NCBI RefSeq assembly: GCF_900111235.1
Contig: NZ_FOJI01000004.1
Coordinates: 124,001 to 188,000, forward strand
Source: [Clostridium] fimetarium
GTDB taxonomy: Bacteria > Bacillota > Clostridia > Lachnospirales > Lachnospiraceae
DNA length: 64,000 nucleotides
Direction of reading: 5' to 3'
Positions 34,161-42,274 of this stretch are shown here, piece after piece (position 1 is the stretch's first letter; each line of letters begins with the position of its first letter). The translations under genes were made by a program, and so were the position numbers. The notes under the pieces were generated by a model. The model was not told the DNA's origin, ran no database searches, and saw nothing but the letters and a program-made list of their open reading frames with translations.

Positions 34161-36200
34161 ATGTCAGTTAAATTATCAGGTTTGAACTCGAATTTAGACA
34201 CGGAATCTATTATTAAGTCGCTTGTGTCTGCATATTCTGTTACAAAGGATAATTTGGTAAAAGCGCAGACTAAGCTTTCGTGGAAACAGGATTCATGGAA
34301 GAGCATGAACACAAAAATATATGCATTTTATAGTAAAAGTCTAGCAAATATGAAGTTATCATCTTCTTACAGTAAGAACGTTGCTTCATCTTCGGATGCA
34401 ACTATTGCAAAGGTAACTGCATCCTCATCAGCTGTCAGTGGATCACAGAACTTGGAAGTTAATAAACTGGCATCGTCTGGATATCTTACGGGTGGAGTGG
34501 TATCAACAGAAACTACAGTAGGCGGTGTAACAACGGTTGGCAAAGCTACTGCCGATAGCAAACTAAGTGCAATAAAAGGTTTGTCTTCATTTGATGGCGG
34601 GTCAATTAGTGTTGGAGTTGGAGACAAATCTACAACGATTGAGTTGACCGCAAATACAACAGTTGCTGGATTTGTTTCTAAACTCAAGGAAGCTGGCGTA
34701 AATGCAAGTTTTGATGCAACTAATCAGAGGTTTTTTATAAGTGCAAAGGCTTCTGGTGCAGACAGTGATTTCACAATGACCGCTGGAAATGCTGGAGGTT
34801 TAACGGCATTACAATCAATGGGATTATATACTGTTAATGATACAGATAAGGCTGAATATACGAAGTGGGCAGGATATACACCTGCTGAGGTAACTGCTTT
34901 AAAGACAGATGCTTATAATGCATCGATAACAACTTTTGATAAAGTATCTGCTGAATATAAGAATATATATGATACAGCAAGTAATAATGTGAATACACTG
35001 ACTGCCACGAATGCCCAATTAACAACAGAAAATTCTGCATTAGATACACAGTTATTGGATCCTACACTTACTGAAGCTGATAAGAAAATTATCAATGACA
35101 AAAAGGCAGCTATTGATGTAAAAATTACAACTAATGATGCAGCTAAAGTGACATATGCAAAAACCATGACAGACAATGAGCCATTTGTGATTCTTGCTGG
35201 CGATAGTGATGCTACAAAAGCAACAAAGACAGCTAGTATCAATGCACAGGTTGATTCTAGGAATGCAGTTATTAAAACCAACGTTGAAGCAGCAATTGAC
35301 AACAAGATAGCGACTGCATCTGCCGCACTTGCGGTTGGAACTGGTTCAATAGGAGCTGTAAGAACGGTTGGAGCGGATTCACAAATCATTCTGAATGGTG
35401 CAACCTTTACTAGTTCAAGTAATAATTATAACATTAATGGTCTTACAATTCAGGCATTGAATAAAACGGAAACTGGTAAGCCAATTACACTCACATCAAG
35501 TACAGATGTTGATGGTATCTATGATATGATTAAGGGGTTTTTAACCGGATATAATGAATTGATCAATGGTCTAGATTCCGCTTATAATGCAACCAGTGCA
35601 AAAGGGTATGAACCTTTAACCGCTGATGAAAAAGACGCTATGACAGACACCGAAGTTGAAACGTGGGAAAAAAAGATTAAGGATTCTCTGCTTAGAAAAG
35701 ATTCAACAGTTAGTAGTGTTAGTAATTCTTTGAAAACTGATATGCTAGGATCCTTTACTACGAATGGTAAAAAGTCTACGCTGGCATCTTTTGGAATCAA
35801 TACGCTTAGCTACTTTACATCTGCTGCGAATGAAAAGGGAGCTTACCATATAGATGGGGACTCAAAAGATAGCGATACTTCAGGAAATACAGATAAGTTA
35901 AGAGCGGCAATTGCAAGTGATCCAGAGGGCGTAGTGAGTTTCTTTACACAGCTTAGCAGTTCGTTATATACGGATATGACTAAAAGAATGAAATCGTCTA
36001 CACTTAGAAGTGCTTATACAATCTATAATGACAAGGAACTAAGTACCGAGTATTCAGAATATAATACTAAAATATCTGACTGGAAAGATAAAATCAGTAC
36101 GATGGAAGATTACTATAATAAAAAATTCACGGCGATGGAAACGGCACTTTCAAAACTCAATTCAAATTCATCCTCGTTATCGAGCATGCTCGGTTCTTGA
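34161..36200 (+). CDS. fliD: Flagellar filament cap protein FliD
   Basis: 679 residues. N-terminal cap domain with 'LSGLNSNLDTESIIKSLVSA' and 'KAQTKLSWKQDSWKSMNTKI'; a variable middle with a long Ala/Thr/Asp-rich coiled-coil insert (about 250-380); and C-terminal helices ending 'FTAMETALSKLNSNSSSLSS', MLGS. It caps the filament and catalyses flagellin insertion. A shorter FliD-like protein is encoded on the other strand beyond flagellin. Confidence 0.94.
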   Translation: MSVKLSGLNSNLDTESIIKSLVSAYSVTKDNLVKAQTKLSWKQDSWKSMNTKIYAFYSKSLANMKLSSSYSKNVASSSDATIAKVTASSSAVSGSQNLEVNKLASSGYLTGGVVSTETTVGGVTTVGKATADSKLSAIKGLSSFDGGSISVGVGDKSTTIELTANTTVAGFVSKLKEAGVNASFDATNQRFFISAKASGADSDFTMTAGNAGGLTALQSMGLYTVNDTDKAEYTKWAGYTPAEVTALKTDAYNASITTFDKVSAEYKNIYDTASNNVNTLTATNAQLTTENSALDTQLLDPTLTEADKKIINDKKAAIDVKITTNDAAKVTYAKTMTDNEPFVILAGDSDATKATKTASINAQVDSRNAVIKTNVEAAIDNKIATASAALAVGTGSIGAVRTVGADSQIILNGATFTSSSNNYNINGLTIQALNKTETGKPITLTSSTDVDGIYDMIKGFLTGYNELINGLDSAYNATSAKGYEPLTADEKDAMTDTEVETWEKKIKDSLLRKDSTVSSVSNSLKTDMLGSFTTNGKKSTLASFGINTLSYFTSAANEKGAYHIDGDSKDSDTSGNTDKLRAAIASDPEGVVSFFTQLSSSLYTDMTKRMKSSTLRSAYTIYNDKELSTEYSEYNTKISDWKDKISTMEDYYNKKFTAMETALSKLNSNSSSLSSMLGS

Positions 36201-36247
36201 TGAAAGGTAATTAAAAATAGGAACAATACATAACAGGAGGCTAAACA

Positions 36248-36625
36248 ATGGCTGACATTCAGGCATACGCACAATATAATAATAGTAAAATCATGACGTC
36301 ATCTCCAGCGGAGCTGTCATTAATGCTCTACGAAGGGGCGATTAAGTTTTGCAATATTGCCATTATGGGAATTGAGCAAAAGGATATAGAAAAAGCACAT
36401 ATTAATATAATTAAGGCTAACAACATAATTATGGAATTTCAGATAACACTTGATCACAAATATCCAATTTCACAGGAATTTGAAAACGTATATAGTTATT
36501 TATATGATAGGTTGATTGAAGCAAATATTAAAAAGGATAAAGAAATTATTGAAGAAGTACTGTTGCATTTAAGAGGAATGAGAGATACTTGGAAAGAAGT
36601 AATGCGTTTGACGAAAACGGCTTGA
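36248..36625 (+). CDS. fliS: Flagellar secretion chaperone FliS
   Basis: 125 residues, four-helix bundle with 'AYAQYNNSKIMTSSPAELSL', MLYEGAIKF and the 'LLHLRGMRDTWKEVM' end. It binds the C-terminus of flagellin and prevents premature polymerisation. Ribosome site AGGAGG. Located between fliD and flagellin as expected. Confidence 0.95.
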   Translation: MADIQAYAQYNNSKIMTSSPAELSLMLYEGAIKFCNIAIMGIEQKDIEKAHINIIKANNIIMEFQITLDHKYPISQEFENVYSYLYDRLIEANIKKDKEIIEEVLLHLRGMRDTWKEVMRLTKTA

Positions 36626-36636
36626 TGAGGTGACTA

Positions 36637-37116
36637 ATGGGAACCACGGATAATTATGTTTCCATCATGATTGATGGATTGAAAAAAAAGGTGCTAATTT
36701 TAAATCAAATTATTGGATTTAACCATAAGGAAAAGCAGTTGTTACAAAATGAGCCTTTTGATATGGATGATTTTGATGTTAATATGAAAGAAAAAGCTGC
36801 AGTATTAGATCAGTTAATTTTTTTGGATGATGGATTCACGGCTGTATTTAATAGAGTTAAATTGGAACTGGATAATAACAAACATCAGTACGAAGAACAG
36901 ATTAAGCAGATGAAAATTTTGATATCTAAAGTTACAGAATTAAGTGTTAAGATTCAATCAGAAGAGGCCAGAAACAAAGAACTAGCACATAAGCAATTTT
37001 CAAGCATTAAGAAAGAAGTTAAACTGGCAAATCGTAGCGAGCGAATGGCTTCACAGTATTATAAGGCAATGAATATGGTTGATAGCGAGCCACAATTTCT
37101 TGATAAAAAAAAGTAA
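36637..37116 (+). CDS. FliT/FlgN-like flagellar chaperone candidate
   Basis: 159 residues, nearly all heptad-repeat helix ('LKKKVLILNQIIGFNHKEKQ'; 'YEEQIKQMKILISKVTELSV'), with no clear family signature. It begins 11 bases after fliS, the usual place of fliT, and has the length and composition of FliT/FlgN export chaperones. The assignment rests on position and shape, not motifs; clients would be FliD or FlgK. Confidence 0.55.
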   Translation: MGTTDNYVSIMIDGLKKKVLILNQIIGFNHKEKQLLQNEPFDMDDFDVNMKEKAAVLDQLIFLDDGFTAVFNRVKLELDNNKHQYEEQIKQMKILISKVTELSVKIQSEEARNKELAHKQFSSIKKEVKLANRSERMASQYYKAMNMVDSEPQFLDKKK

Positions 37117-37145
37117 TAAAATATGAAAAAAGTTTATAATTGGAC

Positions 37146-37172
37146 TAAAGTTTTAAAACTTATGTCCGATAT
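37146..37172 (+). promoter_or_regulatory. Sigma-28 promoter of flagellin
   Basis: TAAA (37146-37149), 15 bases, TCCGATAT (37165-37172): same quality as the flaG promoter. The transcript would have a leader of roughly 80 bases. Confidence 0.9.
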
Positions 37173-37216
37173 AATATATAACAGTAGTACATAAGTGCTA
37201 TTGAAACCTAATAAGT

Positions 37217-37250
37217 ATGGCAAGGATGCCATCGTAAATTCCAAGGAGGA
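37217..37250 (+). promoter_or_regulatory. CsrA-binding hairpin and ribosome site in the flagellin leader
   Basis: ATGGCA pairs with TGCCAT (six pairs) and displays the tetraloop AGGA, an ideal CsrA site. Ten bases further on, AAGGAGGA (37243-37250) is both the ribosome site and a second GGA target. Bacillus hag has the same two-site layout bridged by one CsrA dimer. Confidence 0.75.
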
Positions 37251-37258
37251 AAAACAAT

Positions 37259-38071
37259 ATGGTAGTACAACACAATCTTTCAGCGATGAATACAAACAGA
37301 CAGTTGAACACAGTAACAGGATCACAAGCTAAATCAACAGAAAAATTATCATCAGGTTACAGAATCAATAGAGCTGGTGATGATGCAGCTGGACTTACAA
37401 TCTCAGAAAAAATGAGAAGTCAGATCAAGAGTCTTGATAAAGCTTCTTCAAATGCACAAGATGGTATTTCACTTATCCAGACTGCAGAAGGCGCATTGAA
37501 TGAAACACATTCAATACTTCAAAGAATGAATGAACTTGCTACACAAGCAGCAAATGATACTAACACATCAACAGACAGAGCAGCTGTATCTGCTGAAATG
37601 GGTCAGTTATCAGAGGAAATCGACAGAATCCAATCAACAACTCAATTCAATAAAATGGATTTGTTGACAGGAGAGTTTAAGGATCAAAAACTTCAGGTTG
37701 GTGCTTTAGCAGGCCAGAGTATTACAGTTTCAATTGGTAAAATGGATGCTTCAACACTTGGAGTAAATTCATTGGAAGTTGATTCAAATGTACATGCAGG
37801 TAGTGCAATGAAAGCAGTTCAAGCTGCTATAAGCACAGTTTCATCAGAACGTTCAAAACTTGGTGCTCTTCAAAACAGACTTGAGCATACAATTAACAAT
37901 CTTGATACAACAAGCGAAAACACACAAGCAGCTGAATCACGTATTCGTGACGTTGATATGGCTAAAGAGATGGTTAATTACAGCAAGAACAATATCTTGA
38001 CTCAAGCTGGACAATCAATGCTTGCACAAGCTAACAAATCAACACAAGGTGTTCTTTCATTACTTCAGTAA
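37259..38071 (+). CDS. fliC: Flagellin
   Basis: 270 residues. The D0/D1 domains are conserved at both ends: 'VVQHNLSAMNTNRQLNTVTG', 'LSSGYRINRAGDDAAGLTIS' and C-terminal 'NILTQAGQSMLAQANKSTQG', VLSLLQ. The exposed middle is only about 70 residues, so D2/D3 domains are essentially absent. Small flagellins are often heavily glycosylated, and Ser/Thr are frequent in the region about 100-200 ('AANDTNTSTDRAAVS'). Controlled by sigma-28 and probably by CsrA/FliW. It is followed at once by the glycan island. Confidence 0.97.
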   Translation: MVVQHNLSAMNTNRQLNTVTGSQAKSTEKLSSGYRINRAGDDAAGLTISEKMRSQIKSLDKASSNAQDGISLIQTAEGALNETHSILQRMNELATQAANDTNTSTDRAAVSAEMGQLSEEIDRIQSTTQFNKMDLLTGEFKDQKLQVGALAGQSITVSIGKMDASTLGVNSLEVDSNVHAGSAMKAVQAAISTVSSERSKLGALQNRLEHTINNLDTTSENTQAAESRIRDVDMAKEMVNYSKNNILTQAGQSMLAQANKSTQGVLSLLQ

Positions 38072-38087
38072 TCGAAAGATAACCATC

Positions 38088-38119
38088 AAAATAGAGCTAG
38101 CTATGCTAGCTCTATTTTT
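38088..38119 (+). terminator. Terminator after flagellin
   Basis: AAAATAGAGCTAGC, loop TAT, GCTAGCTCTATTTTT: a perfect 14-bp stem with a T-tract. Confidence 0.95.
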
Positions 38120-38172
38120 CTATAATTTCCTGCAATAACAATTAATTATTAAGAGAAGCGAAATGTATATAA

Positions 38173-38328
38173 TATTTTGAAAGTCAAGAAGATTTGGTTG
38201 GAAAATGTAATTATTATCTTAAGAATGATAAAGAAAGAAAACAAATTGCAGACAACGGTTATGGCAAGATGAAGGAATTTCATAATTATACAAGACGATT
38301 AAATGAAATACTTGAAATTGTCGTTTAG
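38173..38328 (+). pseudogene. C-terminal remnant of a CgeB-like glycosyltransferase
   Basis: A 51-codon open stretch after a TAA at 38170 lacks a start codon but reads 'YFESQEDLVGKCNYYLKNDK' then ERKQIADNGYGKMKEFHNYTRRLNEIL, the standard C-terminal helix pattern of GT-B/CgeB-type transferases. It ends with TAG at 38326-38328. The rest of the gene is absent, so this is a scar of a lost transferase at the left edge of the island. Confidence 0.7.
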
Positions 38329-38373
38329 TTTCTGATGAATCAATTATTATATAGAAAGCTTATAGGGATGAAA

Positions 38374-39378
38374 ATGGATATTAAAGTATCGGTAATAGTA
38401 CCTGTTTATAATGCTGAAAGATATCTGGCAGATTGCCTTGGAAATCTTGTTAATCAAACATTGAGTGAAATAGAAATTATAATTATCAACGACTGCTCAA
38501 CAGACAACAGCATTAAAATTATAAATGACTGTAAAGCTCAATTTAAAGATAAAATCAAAGTGATAAACTTTGATAAAAATCAGGGCCCAGGAGCAGCGAG
38601 AAATGCAGCAATTGAAATTGCTTGTGGAAAATATATAGGGTTTGTTGATAGTGATGATATTGCTGATATATCAATGTATGAAAAAATGTATACAGAAGCA
38701 GAGAAACACGACTATGATGTGGTAGACTGTGGATTTTATAATGAGAAAGAGCAACAGGCCATATTATTTACCAGTGATGAATTAAAAGAAAATCTTGATA
38801 ATAAAAAAAGATCTGAGTTAATAGCCGCAGGTGGATACATATGTACCAAGATATTTAAAAAGAAATATCTCATGGATTACCATTTGAGATTTAGGAATGA
38901 ATATGTGCTAGAAGATTCTGATTTTTTAACATTTATATTTTCAACTATAAAATCAATTGGTAATGTAAAAGAAGTTTTGTATAAATACACATATACGAAA
39001 GATTCATTATCTTCAACTACGAATGTTGAAAGATATATGAAAAGCGTTCAAGCATCCATAAAAGCAATCTATGAGAAAACGAGCAAATTGAGCAATTATG
39101 ATCAAATTAGGGGTGCAGTGGAATATCAGATAATCCAGATGTATTCTTATGCAGTTGTTATGATTCTTCTTTCTGTGCAAAAGAAAAAAGCAAAAAAGAT
39201 CAAAGATTTGCAAAAAGAAGTGGTAATGTTGTCAGCAATGGCAGCTATCAAAAAAGAATTAATTGTAGGTGACTATGAAAATAATATTTATGTGAAAAAT
39301 AAAATCAATGAGCATGATATTCATCTAATGAAAATGAATGATCAGAATTCAGAAGCCCTGGTTACTTTAATCGTTTAA
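38374..39378 (+). CDS. Family 2 glycosyltransferase
   Basis: GT-A fold: 'VSVIVPVYNAERYLADCLGN', the nucleotide-binding 'IIINDCSTDNS', 'GPGAARNAAIEIACGKYIGF' and the metal-binding VDSDD. About 334 residues from ATG 38374, six bases after AGGG; earlier ATGs (38335, 38368) are worse placed. The C-terminal third is helical. The donor sugar cannot be read from sequence. It is a paralogue of the gene at 45720, sharing 'GKYIGFVDSDD.AD..MYEK' and 'DVVDCGF'. Cytosolic; likely acts on flagellin or a surface glycan. Confidence 0.88.
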   Translation: MDIKVSVIVPVYNAERYLADCLGNLVNQTLSEIEIIIINDCSTDNSIKIINDCKAQFKDKIKVINFDKNQGPGAARNAAIEIACGKYIGFVDSDDIADISMYEKMYTEAEKHDYDVVDCGFYNEKEQQAILFTSDELKENLDNKKRSELIAAGGYICTKIFKKKYLMDYHLRFRNEYVLEDSDFLTFIFSTIKSIGNVKEVLYKYTYTKDSLSSTTNVERYMKSVQASIKAIYEKTSKLSNYDQIRGAVEYQIIQMYSYAVVMILLSVQKKKAKKIKDLQKEVVMLSAMAAIKKELIVGDYENNIYVKNKINEHDIHLMKMNDQNSEALVTLIV

Positions 39379-39401
39379 TATAATGTATAAATGGAAGGTA
39401 C

Positions 39402-40727
39402 TTAAATTAATCCGTTAAACATCATTCCAGAATAAAGGGAAGTATGATAAGGGGTTGTAGATGGTTTTTGCGGATTCTTGTAGGAAACAATCTTATTGTT
39501 CACATAGTTCATTGGATTCAGTGAAATACTTTCAATCTTGTATTGAAGCGCATTTTTGAATTTTCCCAAGTTCCCAAAAGTATCTGAGATTGTTCCATCA
39601 TTAACAGAGTCTAAAATTGTGCCTTTGTTCAATTCAATTATTCCAACATCATTAAGCTCGATTCCACTTCTTTTTAATATATCGTTATATGCATTTGAAA
39701 TATTAGCAAATTCACCTTTGAGTTTTTCATTTCCTATAAATTTAGAGCTATTCTCATTTGAAGTAACACTTATGATTTTATTATATCCATCAACAAGGTG
39801 AGAAATGCTCTCAACGATTGCATCAGTATCATTTTTAAAACTGATGGTTACTGGAGTTTGGGCTGTCACTTTGCTGAATTTAAGTTCAAAATTATTATTG
39901 ATAATATAGTTATTTGTATTAGAAGAATGCTCAACTCCATCAATGGAAAATATAGCATTGGCTGGATATTGCGCTGTTCTGTTGAGCCCAAGTATGCTGA
40001 CAATATGATTGCTGGAGGGTTCATCTTTACCCTTATCACTAGAATCTTCCGAATCAGGACTGCTTGAGGGCTGTATTGAAAAAATAGTTGATTTTAAACT
40101 AGAAATCCCAGTACTTTCTGAATTGATTTCAATGGCTGAATTATCTAGGCTGTCAGTAGTTACGTGAGACGTTAAACCTAAGTTTGAACGATTAATTAGT
40201 CTTGATATTTTATCTTGAATTGATTTTGTATTATCATCTGTTTCGACATTAAATTCAAACTGGTAAGTTAAATTAGAAACATTTAGGTCAAATGAATAGG
40301 CTCCAGTGGAGACAAGCATGGATTTTTGCGGAAGAAAATTCCCTGTATTGATTTGCGCTTCTGCCAATTGTTTTACTTCTACCTGAAATGGATTTGCGCA
40401 AAGAGTTGAATCTTTCCCAATATAATGAGCAGATACTATCTGCTCATCAGTGGAGTCTGCTATTTTTTCATAATCAATTATAGAGGAATCGTTTGAAGAA
40501 GAAAGATCGTATATGATTTTTGAAAGCTCGTCTGCATTTTCTTTCAAATCAATGGCATATTTTTGTGCATCCTCTGATAAATCAAGCTTATAAAATGGAG
40601 TGAGACTGTTAACTTTCAGTATCTTTCCAGATATTTTTTTTAATTCACTTGGCGTATGAGTAGAGTATCTTGAATTTGCACGCGTTCCATATTGGGATAA
40701 ATAGTATCTATATACATTACTAATCAT
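39402..40727 (-). CDS. FliD-like protein of reduced size, reverse strand
   Basis: 441 residues with a perfect ribosome site (AAGGAGGTGA) on the minus strand. Two segments follow FliD logic: an N-terminal 'NPFQVEVKQLAEAQINTGNF' (FliD_N-type) and a middle 'AIFSIDGVEHSSNTNNYII' followed by 'TAQTPVTISFKNDTDAIVES' and LVDGYNKII, as in FliD_C. It lacks the FliD start (GL.S.LD) and the final coiled coil; instead it ends with a Pro/Ser/Tyr-rich tail 'GMMFNGLI'. It could be an accessory cap-like, adhesin or regulatory protein. It is the only minus-strand gene in the flagellar and glycan regions. Confidence 0.65.
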   Translation of the reverse strand: MISNVYRYYLSQYGTRANSRYSTHTPSELKKISGKILKVNSLTPFYKLDLSEDAQKYAIDLKENADELSKIIYDLSSSNDSSIIDYEKIADSTDEQIVSAHYIGKDSTLCANPFQVEVKQLAEAQINTGNFLPQKSMLVSTGAYSFDLNVSNLTYQFEFNVETDDNTKSIQDKISRLINRSNLGLTSHVTTDSLDNSAIEINSESTGISSLKSTIFSIQPSSSPDSEDSSDKGKDEPSSNHIVSILGLNRTAQYPANAIFSIDGVEHSSNTNNYIINNNFELKFSKVTAQTPVTISFKNDTDAIVESISHLVDGYNKIISVTSNENSSKFIGNEKLKGEFANISNAYNDILKRSGIELNDVGIIELNKGTILDSVNDGTISDTFGNLGKFKNALQYKIESISLNPMNYVNNKIVSYKNPQKPSTTPYHTSLYSGMMFNGLI

Positions 40728-40765
40728 TAACAGTCACCTCCTTGTTTGCTAAATATTATAGAAAT

Positions 40766-40791
40766 TATATTTGAAATCCTTTTCAAATATA
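40766..40791. repeat. Inverted repeat, 10-bp arms
   Basis: TATATTTGAA and TTCAAATATA with a six-base centre, 40 bases before the FliD-like start. Possible operator. Confidence 0.6.
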
Positions 40792-41007
40792 TGATGTTTC
40801 TTTTAGTGGATAAAATTTATCTATTATTACATGAATTATATAACATATACAAGTATTTGTCATTAAATTAAAGTCAAATAAAAGTTTTCATTTTCTTTTA
40901 TTTATAAAAAGTGCAAACTTAATTATTTCTCATCTATCTTTATGCGTTAATAAGAATTGAACTGCACATATTATAATTGTATTATCGAACATATTAGTGT
41001 AAAATTT

Positions 41008-41046
41008 AGTATAATTTGAAATATTATTAATATTTCAAATTATACT
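41008..41046. repeat. Perfect inverted repeat, 19-bp arms with one-base centre
   Basis: AGTATAATTTGAAATATTA is followed, after a single T, by its exact reverse complement. It lies 62 bases before the first gene of the forward operon. It shares the TTTGAAAT core with the smaller palindrome at 40766. No T-tract follows, so it is not a typical terminator. Confidence 0.9.
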
Positions 41047-41107
41047 AATAATATGACCCTCAAAAGGTCCTTAAATATTAGCGTATTATAATGCGACGGA
41101 GTATGAA

Positions 41108-42217
41108 ATGAAAATGATATCAATTTGCATAATAACCAAAAATGAAGAGAAAAATCTTGAGCAATGTCTTAGACCTCTCGCAAAACTGAATTATGAAATC
41201 GTAGTGGTGGACACAGGATCAACAGACAATAGTGTCGCTACAGCAAAAAAATATACGAATCAAGTATATCATTTTGAATGGTGTGATGATTTCAGTGCAG
41301 CAAGGAACTTCTCAATAAGCAAGGCGTCGGGAGATATTATTGTTGTAATAGATAGCGATGAATTTATTGTTGAATTTGATAAAGAGACAGTGGAAAAGAT
41401 ATTCGAACAGAACAAAAGAGTCATAGGAAGAATAAACATAAAAGAAAAGTTCGGAGCAAAAGGGGAATTTGAGGCAGTTGATCATATAAACAGAGTGTTT
41501 TCCAAAAGATATTATCATTATGTAGGCAGAATACATGAGCAGGTTGGTGCAATCGTAAATGATACAAACACTGTGAGGCAATGTAACAGATGTAATGCAT
41601 TTAATAATAGTGTTGTAGATTATGAAATAGTAAATCTACCTATAACAGTATTGCATAATGGGTATGGCGGCGAAGAATTAAGGTTACGTAAGGCGGAGAG
41701 AAATATTGACCTTTTGAATAAGGAACTAGAAATTAGTGAAGATACATATATTCTTTATCAGCTCGGTAAGAGCTATTATATGATTTCAAATTATCAGAAA
41801 GCTTGTGAATATTTTTCTAAAGGTCTTGAATATGATATTAATCCTGAACTTGAGTATGTAATTGATATGGTAGAAACCTATGGGTATTCACTCATTAATA
41901 CAAAGCAGTATAAAACGGCCCTTCAGTTTGAAAATATATATGATCAGTTTGGAAATACTGCAGATTTCCAGTTTCTTATGGGTCTTATTTATATGAATAA
42001 TGAGATGTTTGAAAAGGCAATTGAAGAGTTTGAAAAGGCAATAAGATGTAAATATAGCAGGGTGATTGGAGTGAATTCTTATTTGGCTTGGTATAATATA
42101 GGTGTAATTTTGGAGTGTCTTGAATATAAGGATGACGCAATTATGTATTATAAGAAATGTGGTAGTTATGAAAAAGCGTTAGAAAGACTTACGTTTTTTG
42201 ATTCAAAGAATAAATGA
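41108..42217 (+). CDS. Family 2 glycosyltransferase with C-terminal TPR repeats
   Basis: Residues 1-210 are a GT-A domain ('ISICIITKNEEKNLEQCLRP', 'VVVDTGSTDNS', 'GDIIVVIDSDEF'), and residues about 215-360 are tetratricopeptide repeats ('ILYQLGKSYYMISNYQKACE', 'FLMGLIYMNNEMFEKAIEEF'). This fusion is frequent in clostridial flagellar-glycosylation loci, where the TPR is thought to bind the protein acceptor. Start ATG 41108 after GGAG. First forward gene of the main island. Confidence 0.9.
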   Translation: MKMISICIITKNEEKNLEQCLRPLAKLNYEIVVVDTGSTDNSVATAKKYTNQVYHFEWCDDFSAARNFSISKASGDIIVVIDSDEFIVEFDKETVEKIFEQNKRVIGRINIKEKFGAKGEFEAVDHINRVFSKRYYHYVGRIHEQVGAIVNDTNTVRQCNRCNAFNNSVVDYEIVNLPITVLHNGYGGEELRLRKAERNIDLLNKELEISEDTYILYQLGKSYYMISNYQKACEYFSKGLEYDINPELEYVIDMVETYGYSLINTKQYKTALQFENIYDQFGNTADFQFLMGLIYMNNEMFEKAIEEFEKAIRCKYSRVIGVNSYLAWYNIGVILECLEYKDDAIMYYKKCGSYEKALERLTFFDSKNK

Positions 42218-42274
42218 TGCATGATAAAAAGTGAGTGATATAAATTATATTAAAATTAGTTCGGAAGGGAATTC

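Larger units (their letters stand above)
40728..41107. other. Divergent intergenic region with two long palindromes
   Basis: 380 bases between the reverse FliD-like gene and the forward glycosyltransferases. Apart from the two inverted repeats listed separately it is very AT-rich with no coding potential. I see no sigma-28 site in either direction and no sigma-A promoter of good spacing. Confidence 0.6.

Noticed and set aside
34913-35389. 158-codon reverse frame inside fliD
   Set aside because: Shadow of the Ala/Thr-rich coiled-coil insert of FliD.
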